DNA of 64,000 nt. It comes from Datisca glomerata. Lineage: Eukaryota > Streptophyta > Magnoliopsida > Cucurbitales > Datiscaceae. Position numbers and translations under genes: made by a program. Below the pieces are notes generated by a model. It was not told the DNA's origin and ran no database searches. It was given only the letters and a program-made list of their open reading frames with translations. The stretch spans positions 62,001 through 126,000 of the forward strand of contig QANY01000148.1 in the NCBI GenBank assembly GCA_003255025.1, in the 5' to 3' direction. Below are positions 12,693-23,690 of the stretch, piece by piece (position 1 is the first letter of the stretch; the number at the start of each line of letters is the position of its first letter).

Positions 12693-12773
12693 TGTTGGTA
12701 TCAGGGAACATGTTATAGATTATGTGGGCATTTTTATAATGAAAAGTATGGCATGTCATTCACTATGCTCCTA
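12693..12773 (+). mobile_element. 81-bp internal remnant between gypsy LTR1 and LTR2
   Basis: After the LTR1 end comes TTGGTATCAGGGAACATG, a primer-site variant. The next bases (GTATGGCATGTCATTCACT) match the start of the internal region after LTR2 (TATGGCATGTCGCTCACT at about 15065-15082). The rest of this internal region is missing and LTR2 begins abruptly at 12774. Confidence 0.7.
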
Positions 12774-15011
12774 TGTAATAACCAAGAATTTATTAAGGGT
12801 TATTCTTGTAATTCAAAACCTCCATTCACACCTATACACTTATACACACACTAAGCCAACCCCATTTGTCTCTCTCACACCCACGTGCTATCTCTCAACT
12901 ATCTCCGCCCCCCCACTCTCTCATTTTTTTATCTCACATAAGTAACCAACCACAACCCTCTCTCTCACATTTTCTTTTAAATGCACGAGTCATTCTTCTC
13001 TTTACTGCTATTTTCCTTTCTCTTTTAAGTTTTCTTCTCCAACGAGCCTTTGTTATTCACCTTAAATTCTTCGTGACAGCTTGCCCTATAACTTTGATAC
13101 TAGTAAGCAATTTCTTGTTTTCTCTTTTCTATTCCTTCAACCTAAATTTTCTATCTAAATGTTGGAAATAATCAATTTTTGATTTTTCTCTTAAATTACA
13201 GAGAATTTCTTCCTCTTTCGTCTCTGTATCTAAGTCATCACTGCATCACGCCGTCCATCAATTCCGGTAAGGCATTTTATTTTCTTCCTCTCGTTGTCGT
13301 CATTTCTCCTCTATTTCTCTCCATTTATTTTCCCTCTCACTAAACTCATCCCTAATTTCTTTTCCTTCGTTCATCTATTTATCTTTCATTTGGGCAGCCT
13401 TCAATCGTCATTTTTCTGGATCGTTGCTTCATCGTCATCGTCGTTGCCTTCATCGTCGGTATGCTTGATTTCCTTCCTTCTCTCTCGATTTTGTTTAGAA
13501 TGTAACTTGGGCTTTTGACCCAGTTGGCTTTGACCCGACCGGATCCGATTGTCACCTGACCAAAAGCGGTTCAAACATACGAGTCTGAACGGTTCATCTG
13601 AACCAGACCAGTTCAGTTATAAAAGACCAAACCAGACCAAACCGGTTCAACCTGACCAGACTGGACCTACCTAAACCAGTAGAATCGAACTGGTTCAGAC
13701 CACCCAAACCTAGTTGAACCGGTTAGAACCGCTTGATCAATTTACTCCGGTTTAGTTTCCACTTGTTTCCGACCTCACTCGACCTCCTAGGTAATTAAAT
13801 AATTATAGTTATTATATGATATGTTGTGATCTGGGATCTTTGGATTCCAGGTCATTAGTTGCTGAATTTAATTTACAGTGAATCCAGGTAAGTGAATTTA
13901 CATAGGAATTCCGTTCATATGTTATATGTGTTACATATATAATTGTTTTTATTATTTTATTATTTTTCTCAATCTTATGATTAAGTGTGTTATTTATTTT
14001 TTCATATCATGATGAAATTATTTACCATGCTATGCATGATTATATTTTGAGTTATACACGTAATAGTTATATTGTTTATGTTCATGAACAAGTTATATAT
14101 TTATTCATGCATATGTAATAATGCAATTTATGAATCTTAACTCAAATAAAGTGATAAATAAACAAGAGGTACATTTAGTCATGTCTCTTGGTTAGCAAGT
14201 CACCAGATTGTTCACGTCATCTTATCAGCTATACGATTGGGTGTCACCATGTTTATGTTAGCCTCCTTAAAGTTCAGATAACTTTAAGTGACTTCAAGTT
14301 TCCAGACACCCAATCCAGCATGTTCACGTTACAAGTTCAAGTTCAAGTGTGAAACAATTCTGGTTAGGTTATTAATCGAGAGATATGCCTAGTTGAATTG
14401 TGATCAATCAAGTACAAGTATAAGCAAGAATAAGTACAAGTTCAAGTTATATGTTAACCATGAATTCCGTTATGCTAATTAATTACAAGTACTTTATGTT
14501 ATTTAATAATAAAGTGAATGTGCTAAATTAAATTTCGCATGAGTTATATGTTTACATTTATGTCATGTGAAACTTATTAATATGTGAGTTTAGTTACTAA
14601 GTATTTTTATTACTCACCCCATAAATGGATATGTTGTAGGTGATGGCGAGCAGCAGGAGTGAGGGACTGTCGTAGACAGTGAAAATATGAGATTTTGGAC
14701 AATTTATGATTATATGATGTTAGAAACAGACTTTTAATTTAATTACTATTGTTTCAGGAATTTTATGAATTTTCATGTTCGACTCTCATGCTTTATGGAT
14801 TTTTTTGTTTGACATTATTTCATTTTAATGAATCTTTTAATTCAAATTTATGAGCTAATATTCTCTTAAATAATTTTATGCTTCTATTATTTAACGTTAA
14901 AATTAGGATTTTCAATTTAAGATTTTCTCAAATTAGGGTTTCAATTGAATTGAGGATTTTTAAATTGTTAAATTACATGCATGTTTAACCCTCGGGGATC
15001 AGTGTGTTACA
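12774..15011 (+). mobile_element. gypsy LTR 2 (5' LTR of the retained internal region)
   Basis: This 2238-bp LTR begins TGTAATAACC and ends GTGTGTTACA, directly before the primer site. It is collinear with LTR1 and LTR3 but lacks part of the pyrimidine-rich first half. It includes a block at about 13540-13790 in which the words ACCGGTT and GGTTCA repeat many times. Confidence 0.75.
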
Positions 15012-15014
15012 GTT

Positions 15015-15027
15015 TGGTATCAGAACC
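15015..15027 (+). promoter_or_regulatory. primer binding site (initiator Met-tRNA)
   Basis: TGGTATCAGAACC lies 3 bp after the LTR2 end. It matches the usual plant initiator methionine tRNA primer site (TGGTATCAGAGCC) with one change. Confidence 0.8.
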
Positions 15028-15250
15028 AATGTTTTAGATTCTATAGACTTTTCTTAGTGAAAAATATGGCATGTCGCTCACTCGACTCATCCATCACCTT
15101 ACAAGTCAGGTACGTAAGCATGTTATATGTGTTTTAATTACTGAATGATGTGCTTTAGTTTCATTATGGCATGTTTGTTACATTTATGTTATACTTGCGT
15201 GTTAAGATTAGGCTTTTGGTAAGTCTTGACTTTTGTGGGTAGCAGAGTAA

Positions 15251-15435
15251 TGACTCCCCCTACGAGAAACAACAATCATGCACCGGTAAAAAATCAGCTC
15301 ATTCAACAGCTCTAATTATGTCTTTAGAGCATATCCTGTAGAATTTTGAACATGGCAAGGTTCAGGTCTTGTTAAAAGACACTACAACGTAGTTAGCTCA
15401 CAGTCAACCGTCATGGCAACAACATATTATTGATG
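15251..15435 (+). pseudogene. gypsy gag stub
   Basis: An ATG at 15251 opens a short frame (MTPPTRNNNHAP...) in the position where gag starts in such elements. It soon runs into stops. Between this stub and the integrase part at about 15436, the rest of gag, protease, reverse transcriptase and RNase H are missing. Confidence 0.45.
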
Positions 15436-16770
15436 CACAAAACTCAGATCTCTGAGTTGATTCTGATTCGTAATGAATTGGGTTCGTACAAAAGACAAGG
15501 GTTCGTTTTTGGTAATGATTTAGATCTTCATTTTCATGGGAGGTTCTGTGTCCCAAAAGATGCGGTCATTAGTCTCGGAGGCTCATAGTTTACCATACAC
15601 AGTGCACCCTAGTAGTACTAAGATGTATCATGATTTAAAGTTACATTATTGTTGGAATGGTATGGAATGTGATATCGCTAAGTTTGTTAGTAAGTGTTTG
15701 GTGTGTCCGCAGATCAAAGCCTAGAAATAATGACCGTCTAGGAACTTGCAACCATTAAGTATTCCTGAATGAAAGTGGGAGCATGTGACAATGGATTTCG
15801 TTTCAGGGATACCAATAACGGTATAAAGGTTATAACTCCATTTGGGTTGTGGTGGATCGTCTTACCAAGTCTGCACATTTTTTACCTGGTAAGACTACAT
15901 TTTTAGTTGATGATTGGACTCGGTTGTATATTTGAGAGATTGTTCGACTTCATGGGGTTCCAGTGTCTATATTATCAGATCGGGCCCTGCAATTCACGTC
16001 AAATTTTTTACGGAGTCTACAGAAAGCTTTGGGCACTTAGTTGAATTGTAGTACATCTTTCCATCCGCAATCTGATGGGCAATCTGATCGTACGATTTAG
16101 ATGTTAGAGAATATGCTTCGAGCTTGTGTCTTAGATTTCTATAGTAATTGGGACGGGCAGTTGACACTCGTGGAGTTTGCTTACACTTTATGAGAAAAAG
16201 TGTTGGTCGCTAGTTCACTGGGATGAAGTTGGCGAACGGAAGCTTTTGGGCCCTCACTTGGTTAATCTATGAATGAAGCTATTCAGAAAATCAAGGATAG
16301 AATGAAAACCGCTCAGAGTAGGCAAAAGAGTTATGCATATGTTAGGAGAAAAGACATTGAAATTGAAGTGGGTGATCATGTGTTTCTCAAGGTTGCACCA
16401 ATGAATGTTGTTATGCGTTTTGGACGTAAGGGGAAGCTGAGTCCCAGATTTATGGTCCTTTTGATATTTTGGATCATATCGGTCTCTTGGCCTACTGACT
16501 TGCTTTACCACCAGGTTTTTCAGGCATTTATAATGTGTTCCACGTCTCAATGCTTTGCAAGTACGTGCCTGATCTAACACATGCCATTGATTTTGAACCT
16601 CTGCAAATTCGTGATGACCTCACTTAAAGAGGAAAGCCAAATTTTAGAGCACATGAATCTGACTCTTCGTAATAGAATGGTTCAGTTAGTCAAGGTTCTT
16701 TGGAGAAATCATTGGATCGAGGAAGTAACGTGGGAACGAGAAGCGGAGATACGTGTCAAGTACCAATAGT
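15436..16770 (+). pseudogene. gypsy integrase and chromodomain remnant
   Basis: Fragments of the pol C-terminus follow in the normal order, over several frames. YKRQGFVFGNDLDLHFHGR (about 15488-15545) precedes the H2C2 zinc-binding domain, where HPSSTKMYHDLKLHYCWNG and KFVSKCLVCPQIK (15605-15722) carry the HHCC residues. Integrase core pieces follow: VVDRLTKSAHFLPGKT near 15850-15895 and the 'FHPQSDGQS' region near 16060. Then come MKTAQSRQKSYA and VGDHVFLKVAP (16302-16400), and last the chromodomain-like VKVLWRNHWIEEVTWERE (about 16690-16740). Many stops and frame changes make it inactive. The chromodomain fits Del/Tekay chromoviruses. Confidence 0.75.
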
Positions 16771-16809
16771 TATTTCAATAAGGTACATTTCTTTCGAGGA
16801 TGAAAGTTC

Positions 16810-16824
16810 TTAAGGAGGGAATAA
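16810..16824 (+). promoter_or_regulatory. polypurine tract
   Basis: TTAAGGAGGGAATAA lies directly before LTR3 and is the expected plus-strand primer site. Confidence 0.65.
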
Positions 16825-19800
16825 TGTAATAACCCAATGATATTAAATGGTACTTATGTAATTTAAGCTAACCCTATTGTCTCCTTCACAACCACGATTC
16901 ATCTCTCTCTCCCTTAACCTCCCTCACTGTCACTTTTTTTATTTCCAGCAAAACCACCACTCTCTCCCAGATGTTAACTACCATCTGTTTCTCCATTTTT
17001 CAGTTTCATCTTCTTTTTTAGTGTTCTAATTCCTGGTAAGTGTTCATCTTCTTTCTTTCTTCTCTATTCTTTATTTTTCCTCATTTTCTCCCTCTTTAAA
17101 CCTAGATTTTTCTATCAAAATGTTGAAATAACCAATTTTGGAATTTTTCTTTAATTACAGTGAACTTCTTCCTCTTCTCTCTCTGTTTTTGAGTCGTCGC
17201 TGCACCACCGTCGTTCCTTATTCCTGGTAAGCTTCTTGCTTCTCATTTCTCGTTTCTATTTTCTACTCTTTTCTTCCTCTATTGAATCTAGATTTTTGAT
17301 TAATACGTCGATGCATCAAATTGAAATTATGTCCTCCAATTTCTAGCAATTCATATTATTTTCTGCCGATGCTTGTCGAGTCGTTCTTACATCGTCGTCG
17401 TCCATCAATTTCAATAAGGTGTTTGGTCTTCCCTCTTCTCTTTCTCTGCATTCTTCATCTTCTAAGCTAAGGTTCCATTATTTATTTTCTTATCTCCTTC
17501 TCTCCTCTCTCTTAATTAACTCTCACTCTCTCTGATTTCTTCTCTAATTTGAAAAAAAGCTATTTCTGCCCTTTCTTCTCCAAGGCTTTGTCTCTGTGAT
17601 CCATCATCACCACTGCCAGCCTCGGTAAGCTTCATTCTCTTCTACCTTCTTCTTCCTTCTTCTTCCTCTTTTTAATCTCTTTTAACCCTAATTTTCTTTT
17701 TCTAAACATTTTCCTTTTATCTCTATCTCTTTCGAAACCTCCACTCTCGACCCTTCCTCCTGCGTTTTTCTTTCACATGGGGTAAGTTCTTTCTTTTGGT
17801 TTACTTGTTTCTCCCCGCTTCTCTTTCTTGATGCCCACCATTGCTAGATGATGGAACCCCCTTCTTTCTTTCTCCCTTCCTTTCTCTCTATTCAGACTGC
17901 AACTAGGTCTTACGACCTAGTTGGTTGGTCCTGACCCGACCCATATATCACCGAACCTTAAATGAACAAGTTAAATCAAATCAAACCAAACCAAACTAGT
18001 TCAATCAAATCAGACCAAACCAAATCGGTTCAACCAACATGATCAAACCGGTTCAACCCAACAAAACCGAGCCAGACCAGTTTTAGACTAACCGGACCAA
18101 GTTGAACCGACGTGAACCATTTTGATCAGATTTCACTTGTTTTATTTCCACCTATTTCTGACCTCATTCGCTTGCCTAATTTAATAAATAATAATAATTA
18201 AGATTATTATCTGCATACTTAGTGATCTGAGATCTATGGATTTCAGGTCAATAGTTACAGAATTTAATCCGTAGTAGTCAGGTAAGTGGATTTACATAGT
18301 AATTCGGTTCATATATTATAAGTGTAGCATACATAACGTAAAGTTTTTTTTTTATTATTTCTTTATGTTTCTCAATCTGATGATCAAGTTTTTTATTTAT
18401 TTTTTCATATCACGATGAAATTATTCACCATATTATGTATGATTATAATTTTGAGTTATGCACGTAATAGGCATATTTTTTATGTTCATGAACAAGTTAT
18501 ATGTTTACTCATGTATATGTGAATTATGAATCTTAACTCAAGTAAAATGATAAGTAAATAAGAGGTAGACTTAGGCATGTCCCTTGGTTATCAAGTAACC
18601 AGATTGTTCACATCATGTTATCAACTATATGGTTGGGTGTCACCATGTTTATGTTAGCGTCCTTAAGGTTCAGATAACTTTAAGTGTTATAGAGTTTTAG
18701 GACACCCAATCCGTCATGTTCATGTTACAAGTTCAAGTTCATGTTTAAGTGTGAAATAATCCTGGTTAGGTTGTTAATCAAAGGATGCCTAGTCGAATTA
18801 TGATAAAGCTGTTGGAAAATGTGGTGCTCACGCGGCGGAGGCGTGGTGGCTTTAAAAAATTTATTAAAAAGTGAATCGTATGTTTTTTGATAAAACGAAA
18901 AATAAGTGCGACGCAACGGTTTTTAAAAAAAAACTTTCATTAAATTTTTTTTTCAATTAGGATCCATTATATATTTTTATATTAAATCTGAGACATACGT
19001 GGACAGGAATCATATACCTCTTATAGTCTATATTGAGCGTCCTTGAAAACCAACGATCTTACGTTCCCATGAATAACAAAATTTGAGATCCACACCCAGA
19101 TCTTCCAAGTCAATCCTCAAATGCACTATGACATGTGTGGGCACATAGAATAATCAAAGACACTTTTTCTGTCTCTAGATGTACTCAACACATGAGGTCT
19201 AGAGATTTACAAGGAATGATTAATTTTTATAAGACAATCCTCTAAGATAATACGATGATTATTCATATAGAGCTTTTTGATTAACGTTTTAATCATAGAG
19301 AAAATTCACCCTGATAACAATTGTGTTCTTCACTCTCTATCAACACTGATGCCAATAGAATAATATTTACATATTTTTTAGATAGTGACATATCAGATTT
19401 GTAGGGATAAACTAAAAATAATATTTAATTTCAAAATTACCATTACAGTGGGACCAACTACAATTTGTGCACAACTGCAGTGACACACGGCACTGCAGTT
19501 GTCGTGAGCTATCACATTGCCTCACGGCGCTATGTGCCACGACACTGCTGCATGTCACCTACAGTATTGCACCCCCGCTACTGCAGTGCCACATGACATT
19601 ACAGTAGTTCTTGTCAATCTCTGATTCTCAATCAGTGATTGACACGTGACAATTACTACGAATTAAATATTTATTTTAATTAAATAAATATCTAGATATC
19701 AATTAATTTAAAATTGACATATCTGGTTATCCATATCAAATAACATATCTGTTAGTTCACAAATAATAGATTTAGTTGATTCAAATTATTATCTAATAAT

Positions 19801-21670
19801 AATTTATAATTATATAACTTCACAAATTAGATATTTTGTCTAACTTATTATAATTAAAAAAATAATCGATATAATTATATATATGTGTGTGTGTGCGCGC
19901 GCGTAATTTCTGAAATTTATATATATATATATATATAATTCAATTAATTAATCACACATTAGTATCTCATAATTACGTACTTGCCCCGGAATAAAAAGTC
20001 CTTTTGTGAGTAAGTCCTTTTCTAATATCTCGAAATACTCACATCCTAGACTGCATAGTATAAATGTGACTTTGGGACGTAGACCTATAATCTTAAGCTC
20101 CAATAAATTAGATTATTAATTAAACTCTTTAATTAAATAATCTTATTTATTAATTTCATTATTACTCTACTATAAATTTAAAATCGCACTTTAGAGATTA
20201 TATAATGTATTTACAGAGTAATCTCGTGTAGTCCATTGATATAATCATTTCACGTAGTTCTGTCCTCCAATTATTGGTTCGTAAATTAGAGCTAGTCATA
20301 ATTACTATTTTACCCTTATAATTATTTCTTGATCCTTAAGTATCATTAATTCACTAGTGAATGGCTAATTTATAATCGTATTATAAATTTGAGCTCTATA
20401 ATCATTCAGTTTCAGGATTAACACATAAGGAACCAATATACGATCCGTTAGAAGAGTTTAGATTTCAAATCTTGTAAGCTCATGTTCCCAGTCATCCATA
20501 TCACTGAATCTCTAAAATAAAAGTCATTAGTCTATTTTACAAACAAACTTTAACGAGTGAATCAAAAAATCTAGTAGACATGTATATGAGTTCATGACTA
20601 TTCAGAATTCAGACTGATCTATATATGATCATCAAATTGATGTGTATTAAATCTTTATGATAAACGGTACATTAATAAATATACCAATTCGTATCGGTCA
20701 TGTCATATATAATGTTAGTATATAAAGTATCTTCACTAAGAAATCTATCCACATCAATTATCCGGATCTAGATCACATGCATTCATAATGCTTAGTGAAC
20801 CGTACTAGCAACTATTCATTAAAGATTCTATACTTTAATATGTTGCCGACATTTTTATGCATTATCTATGATCTTAATCCTCTCGTACTAATATAAGATC
20901 ATAGTCTCATTAATGAATATGAAATTTTCATATATTTATATAAATTATTCAATAATAATTTAAAAGAACAATTATAAGAAAAATATGATTTCATTAAATT
21001 TTATATTAAAATGTCAATACCCATGCTTTGAGGGCATAACACCTAACAGAAGCAAGTATACGTATCAGTAAGAATAAGTGCAGGTTCAAGTTATACGTTA
21101 ACCATGAAATCAATTATGTTAATTTCAAGTATTTTATGTTATATAATAATAAAGTGAATGTGTTAAATTAAAGTTACATGAGTTATATATTTACATTTAT
21201 GTCATGTGAATCTTATTAGTATGTGAATTTACTTACTAAATATTTTTAATACTCACCCCATAGATGAATATGTTGCAAGTGATGGCGAGCAGTAGGAGGG
21301 ATGGACTGTCATAGTCAGTGAAAATAGGAGATTTTCACTAACTATGATTATATGACATCAGAAATAGATTTCAGTTTAATTACAGTTGATTCAGAAAATT
21401 ATGAATTTTCATGTTTTAGTCTTCGATAATATGTTTGACTTTCATGTTTTATGAATTTTTGTAATCGACTTTATCACAGATTAATGAATTATTTATTTCA
21501 GTTTATTGAGTAGATATTCTTTTAAAATAATTCCATGCTTCTGCTATTTAATGTTAAAATTAGAGTTTTCAATTTGAGAATTTTCTCCAATTAGGGTTTC
21601 AATTGAATTGAGAATTTTTGAATAAGTTAAATTACATGCATGTTTAACCCTCGAAAATCGGAGCGTTAGA
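16825..21670 (+). mobile_element. gypsy LTR 3, split by a copia solo LTR
   Basis: It begins TGTAATAACCCAATG and ends GGAGCGTTAGA, where the expected terminal CA is changed to GA. It is followed by GAAAT, the same 5 bp that precede LTR1. A 2238-bp foreign LTR occupies 18811-21048. Without it this LTR is about 2.6 kb. Confidence 0.7.
18811..21048 (-). mobile_element. 2.24-kb copia-type solo LTR
   Basis: The insertion starts TGTTGGAAAATGTGG and ends GGGCATAACACCTAACA, so it has TG...CA ends. It is flanked by AAAGC (18806-18810) and GAAGC (21049-21053), a target duplication with one change. No internal region or second LTR is present, so it is a solo LTR left by LTR-LTR recombination. On the minus strand its start (TGTTAGGTGTTATGCCCT) resembles common plant copia LTR starts, hence the proposed orientation. 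It contains a TG/CG/TA dinucleotide patch at 19876-19938 and a GC-richer block (19440-19620) with the words CACTGCAGT and CTGCAGTG. Confidence 0.65.
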
Positions 21671-23690
21671 GAAATACAACCAATATCATATTTATTGAAT
21701 AGAATGTCCATACATATCTAAAAAATACAAGGAGAATAACAGTCATAATGTGCGTAATATTATACTTCTAACAATAGCCAAGAATGTGTCTCTAACATTA
21801 GGCTTTGTTAGAGGATCAACAATCATAAGAATGGTATATATGTCTTTAACAATCACTTCTTTTTGTATAATCATATCTCGAATGTAGTGAAATTTGTCTA
21901 TGTGCTTGATTTTTCCATGATATTTACGATCCTTGGAATATGCTAAAGTTGTCATGCTAAAACAATATATTATTACTGGTTCACTAGTGCTAGTGATAAT
22001 ATCTAGATGCCCAAGGAATATCATTATCTAAATAGCCTCTTCCATAGCTGTACAACATGCTACATATTCTGGTTCCATGATGGGCAATGCTATACATGAC
22101 CGCTTCTCGCTACTTCAAGTGATGGCCCATAGTTAATCAAGAATGCATATCCAGAAGTAGATTGTACTCATCAAAATCACTTCCATAATCAACATCACTG
22201 TAACCAATCAAGTGTAAACATGAGCCTTGATAACAAAGTGTGTTTCCCTTGGTAAGGTATCGAAACACTCTCTTAACTATATTCTAGTGAGTGATTCTAG
22301 GATTATATTAGAGTAACCTAACTCGGAATGATTCCAGGATCAGATTGGAGCTGCTGACTAACCCAACACTGTAACATATATCTGGCTGAGTATACATCAT
22401 TATATATCAAGCTACCCACCGCGCTTGCATGGGGAACATGAACCATCATCTCTTTCTCTTCTTGAGTCTTATAACACGTCTTGGCTTAATGATTCGCCCT
22501 CTCCAATAGGAGTGTCTATGGGTTTGCAATGATGCATATGAAATCGTCTAAGATCTTCTTTATGCAAGTCTTTTGGGACACACTAAGAAGTTTCTTAGAA
22601 CGATCTCTATGTATTTTTAGTCCCATTGTGACTTCTGCATATACCCATATTCTTCATTTCAAAGGTAGAAGACAATCACCCTTTAGTGGTAACAAGTAAC
22701 TCCTTATTGTTCGCTGCTAGTAAGATGTCGTCAACATACAATTCAAGGTCCAAGATCTAAATGTGAACCCATTTGATATAATGGCTTGATGAAATCTTAG
22801 ATACCATTGTATGGATGACTGTTTTAAGCCATAAATGTGAAGTGTTTTGAGCTTGCAAAATTTCTTCTGCTCAGATCCTTTAGATTTAAAGCCTTCAGGT
22901 TGATCCATATAGATCTCTTCATCCAATTCTTCATTGAGAAGTATTGTTTTGACGTCCATTTGATGAGGTTCAAGATCTAAATATGTGACAATAGCGAGAA
23001 TCAAGTAAATTGTGGCAAACCTCACTACGGGTGAGAATGTTGCTTCGTAGTCTACACCTTCCTTATGATTGAAGCCCTTAGCTACAAAGCGAGTTTTATA
23101 CTTTTCAATTGAACCATATTCATTTTACTTGACATTTAGAATCCACTTGTTTCTAATGGGCTTACTCCTAAGCGGTAAGTCTACTAGCTCCAAAACTTTG
23201 TTAGTTCTCATAGACTCTGTCTCATCATTCATTGCCCTAACCCGTTCTTTTAAAGCAAGAGATGAGAGCCTCATGATATGATCTTGCCTTATAATCATAT
23301 TATAGAGAAAACATGAAAGCTTCCCCTAAATCTCAAATCTTTGATGTAGAATGTTTCCATGTATGCTTATACGCACTTGAGGTTCTTGCAAATATTTCTA
23401 TACCTAAGTATTTTCACAAAGCACTAAGTTACCCCCATTGTGCTTAAGAGTTTCATGAATTACTTCCTTATTCTCTAAACTAATTGAGTTCCTACTTGTT
23501 TTACTACCTCATAGAGTTCAAAGCCTTTAGTCGCCTACTCTTTTCTTGGAAACTTATCCTCAATGAGATCTACATCTCGGGACTCGATTTCAATTACACT
23601 CCCATCGGGTTGTTCACCAGTGATACATGACCTTTGAATATTGAGTGTACCTTATAAAGATACACTTCTTTCCATAGGGATCTAACAACC
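21671..23690 (-). pseudogene. copia pol remnant (element A)
   Basis: The minus strand carries a decayed Ty1/copia polyprotein. From its upstream end: the linker before reverse transcriptase (DGSVIEIESRDVDLIE, about 23615-23565), then the RT start (YEATFSPVVRFATIY), HQMDVKTILLNEELDEEIYM (about 22970-22910), and GLKQSSIQWYLRFHQ (22810-22770). RNase H landmarks come last at 22024-21743: LAYSKDRKYHGKIKHID and DPLTKPNVRDTF. Stops and frameshifts interrupt it. Gag, protease and most of integrase are missing because the element is cut at about 23690, where an opposite-strand copia fragment begins. Its 3' LTR is at 6458-6896. Confidence 0.8.

Larger units (their letters stand above)
7831..21670 (+). 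mobile_element. three-LTR Del/Tekay-type gypsy element (nested)
   Basis: Three related long LTRs (7831-12692, 12774-15011, 16825-21670) each start TGTAATAACC and end in TTACA or TTAGA. The outer ends are flanked by the same 5 bp, GAAAT (7826-7830 and 21671-21675). Only 81 bp of internal sequence separate LTR1 from LTR2. LTR2 and LTR3 enclose a 1.8-kb internal region with a methionine-tRNA primer site, a gag stub, an integrase remnant, a chromodomain and a purine tract. The arrangement fits one insertion that became LTR-int-LTR-int-LTR by recombination and then lost most of the first internal region. It sits inside copia element A. Integrase and chromodomain motifs plus LTRs over 2 kb point to the Del/Tekay chromovirus lineage. 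Confidence 0.7.

Noticed and set aside
12724..13518. Leucine/serine/phenylalanine-rich frames in the gypsy LTR
   Set aside because: The region is CT-rich LTR sequence repeated in LTR1 and LTR3, and these frames are not conserved there.
12774..16824. LTR2-internal-LTR3 as an independent second gypsy insertion
   Set aside because: The 5 bp before LTR2 (TCCTA) do not match those after LTR3 (GAAAT), whereas the 5 bp before LTR1 do. A three-LTR single insertion fits better.
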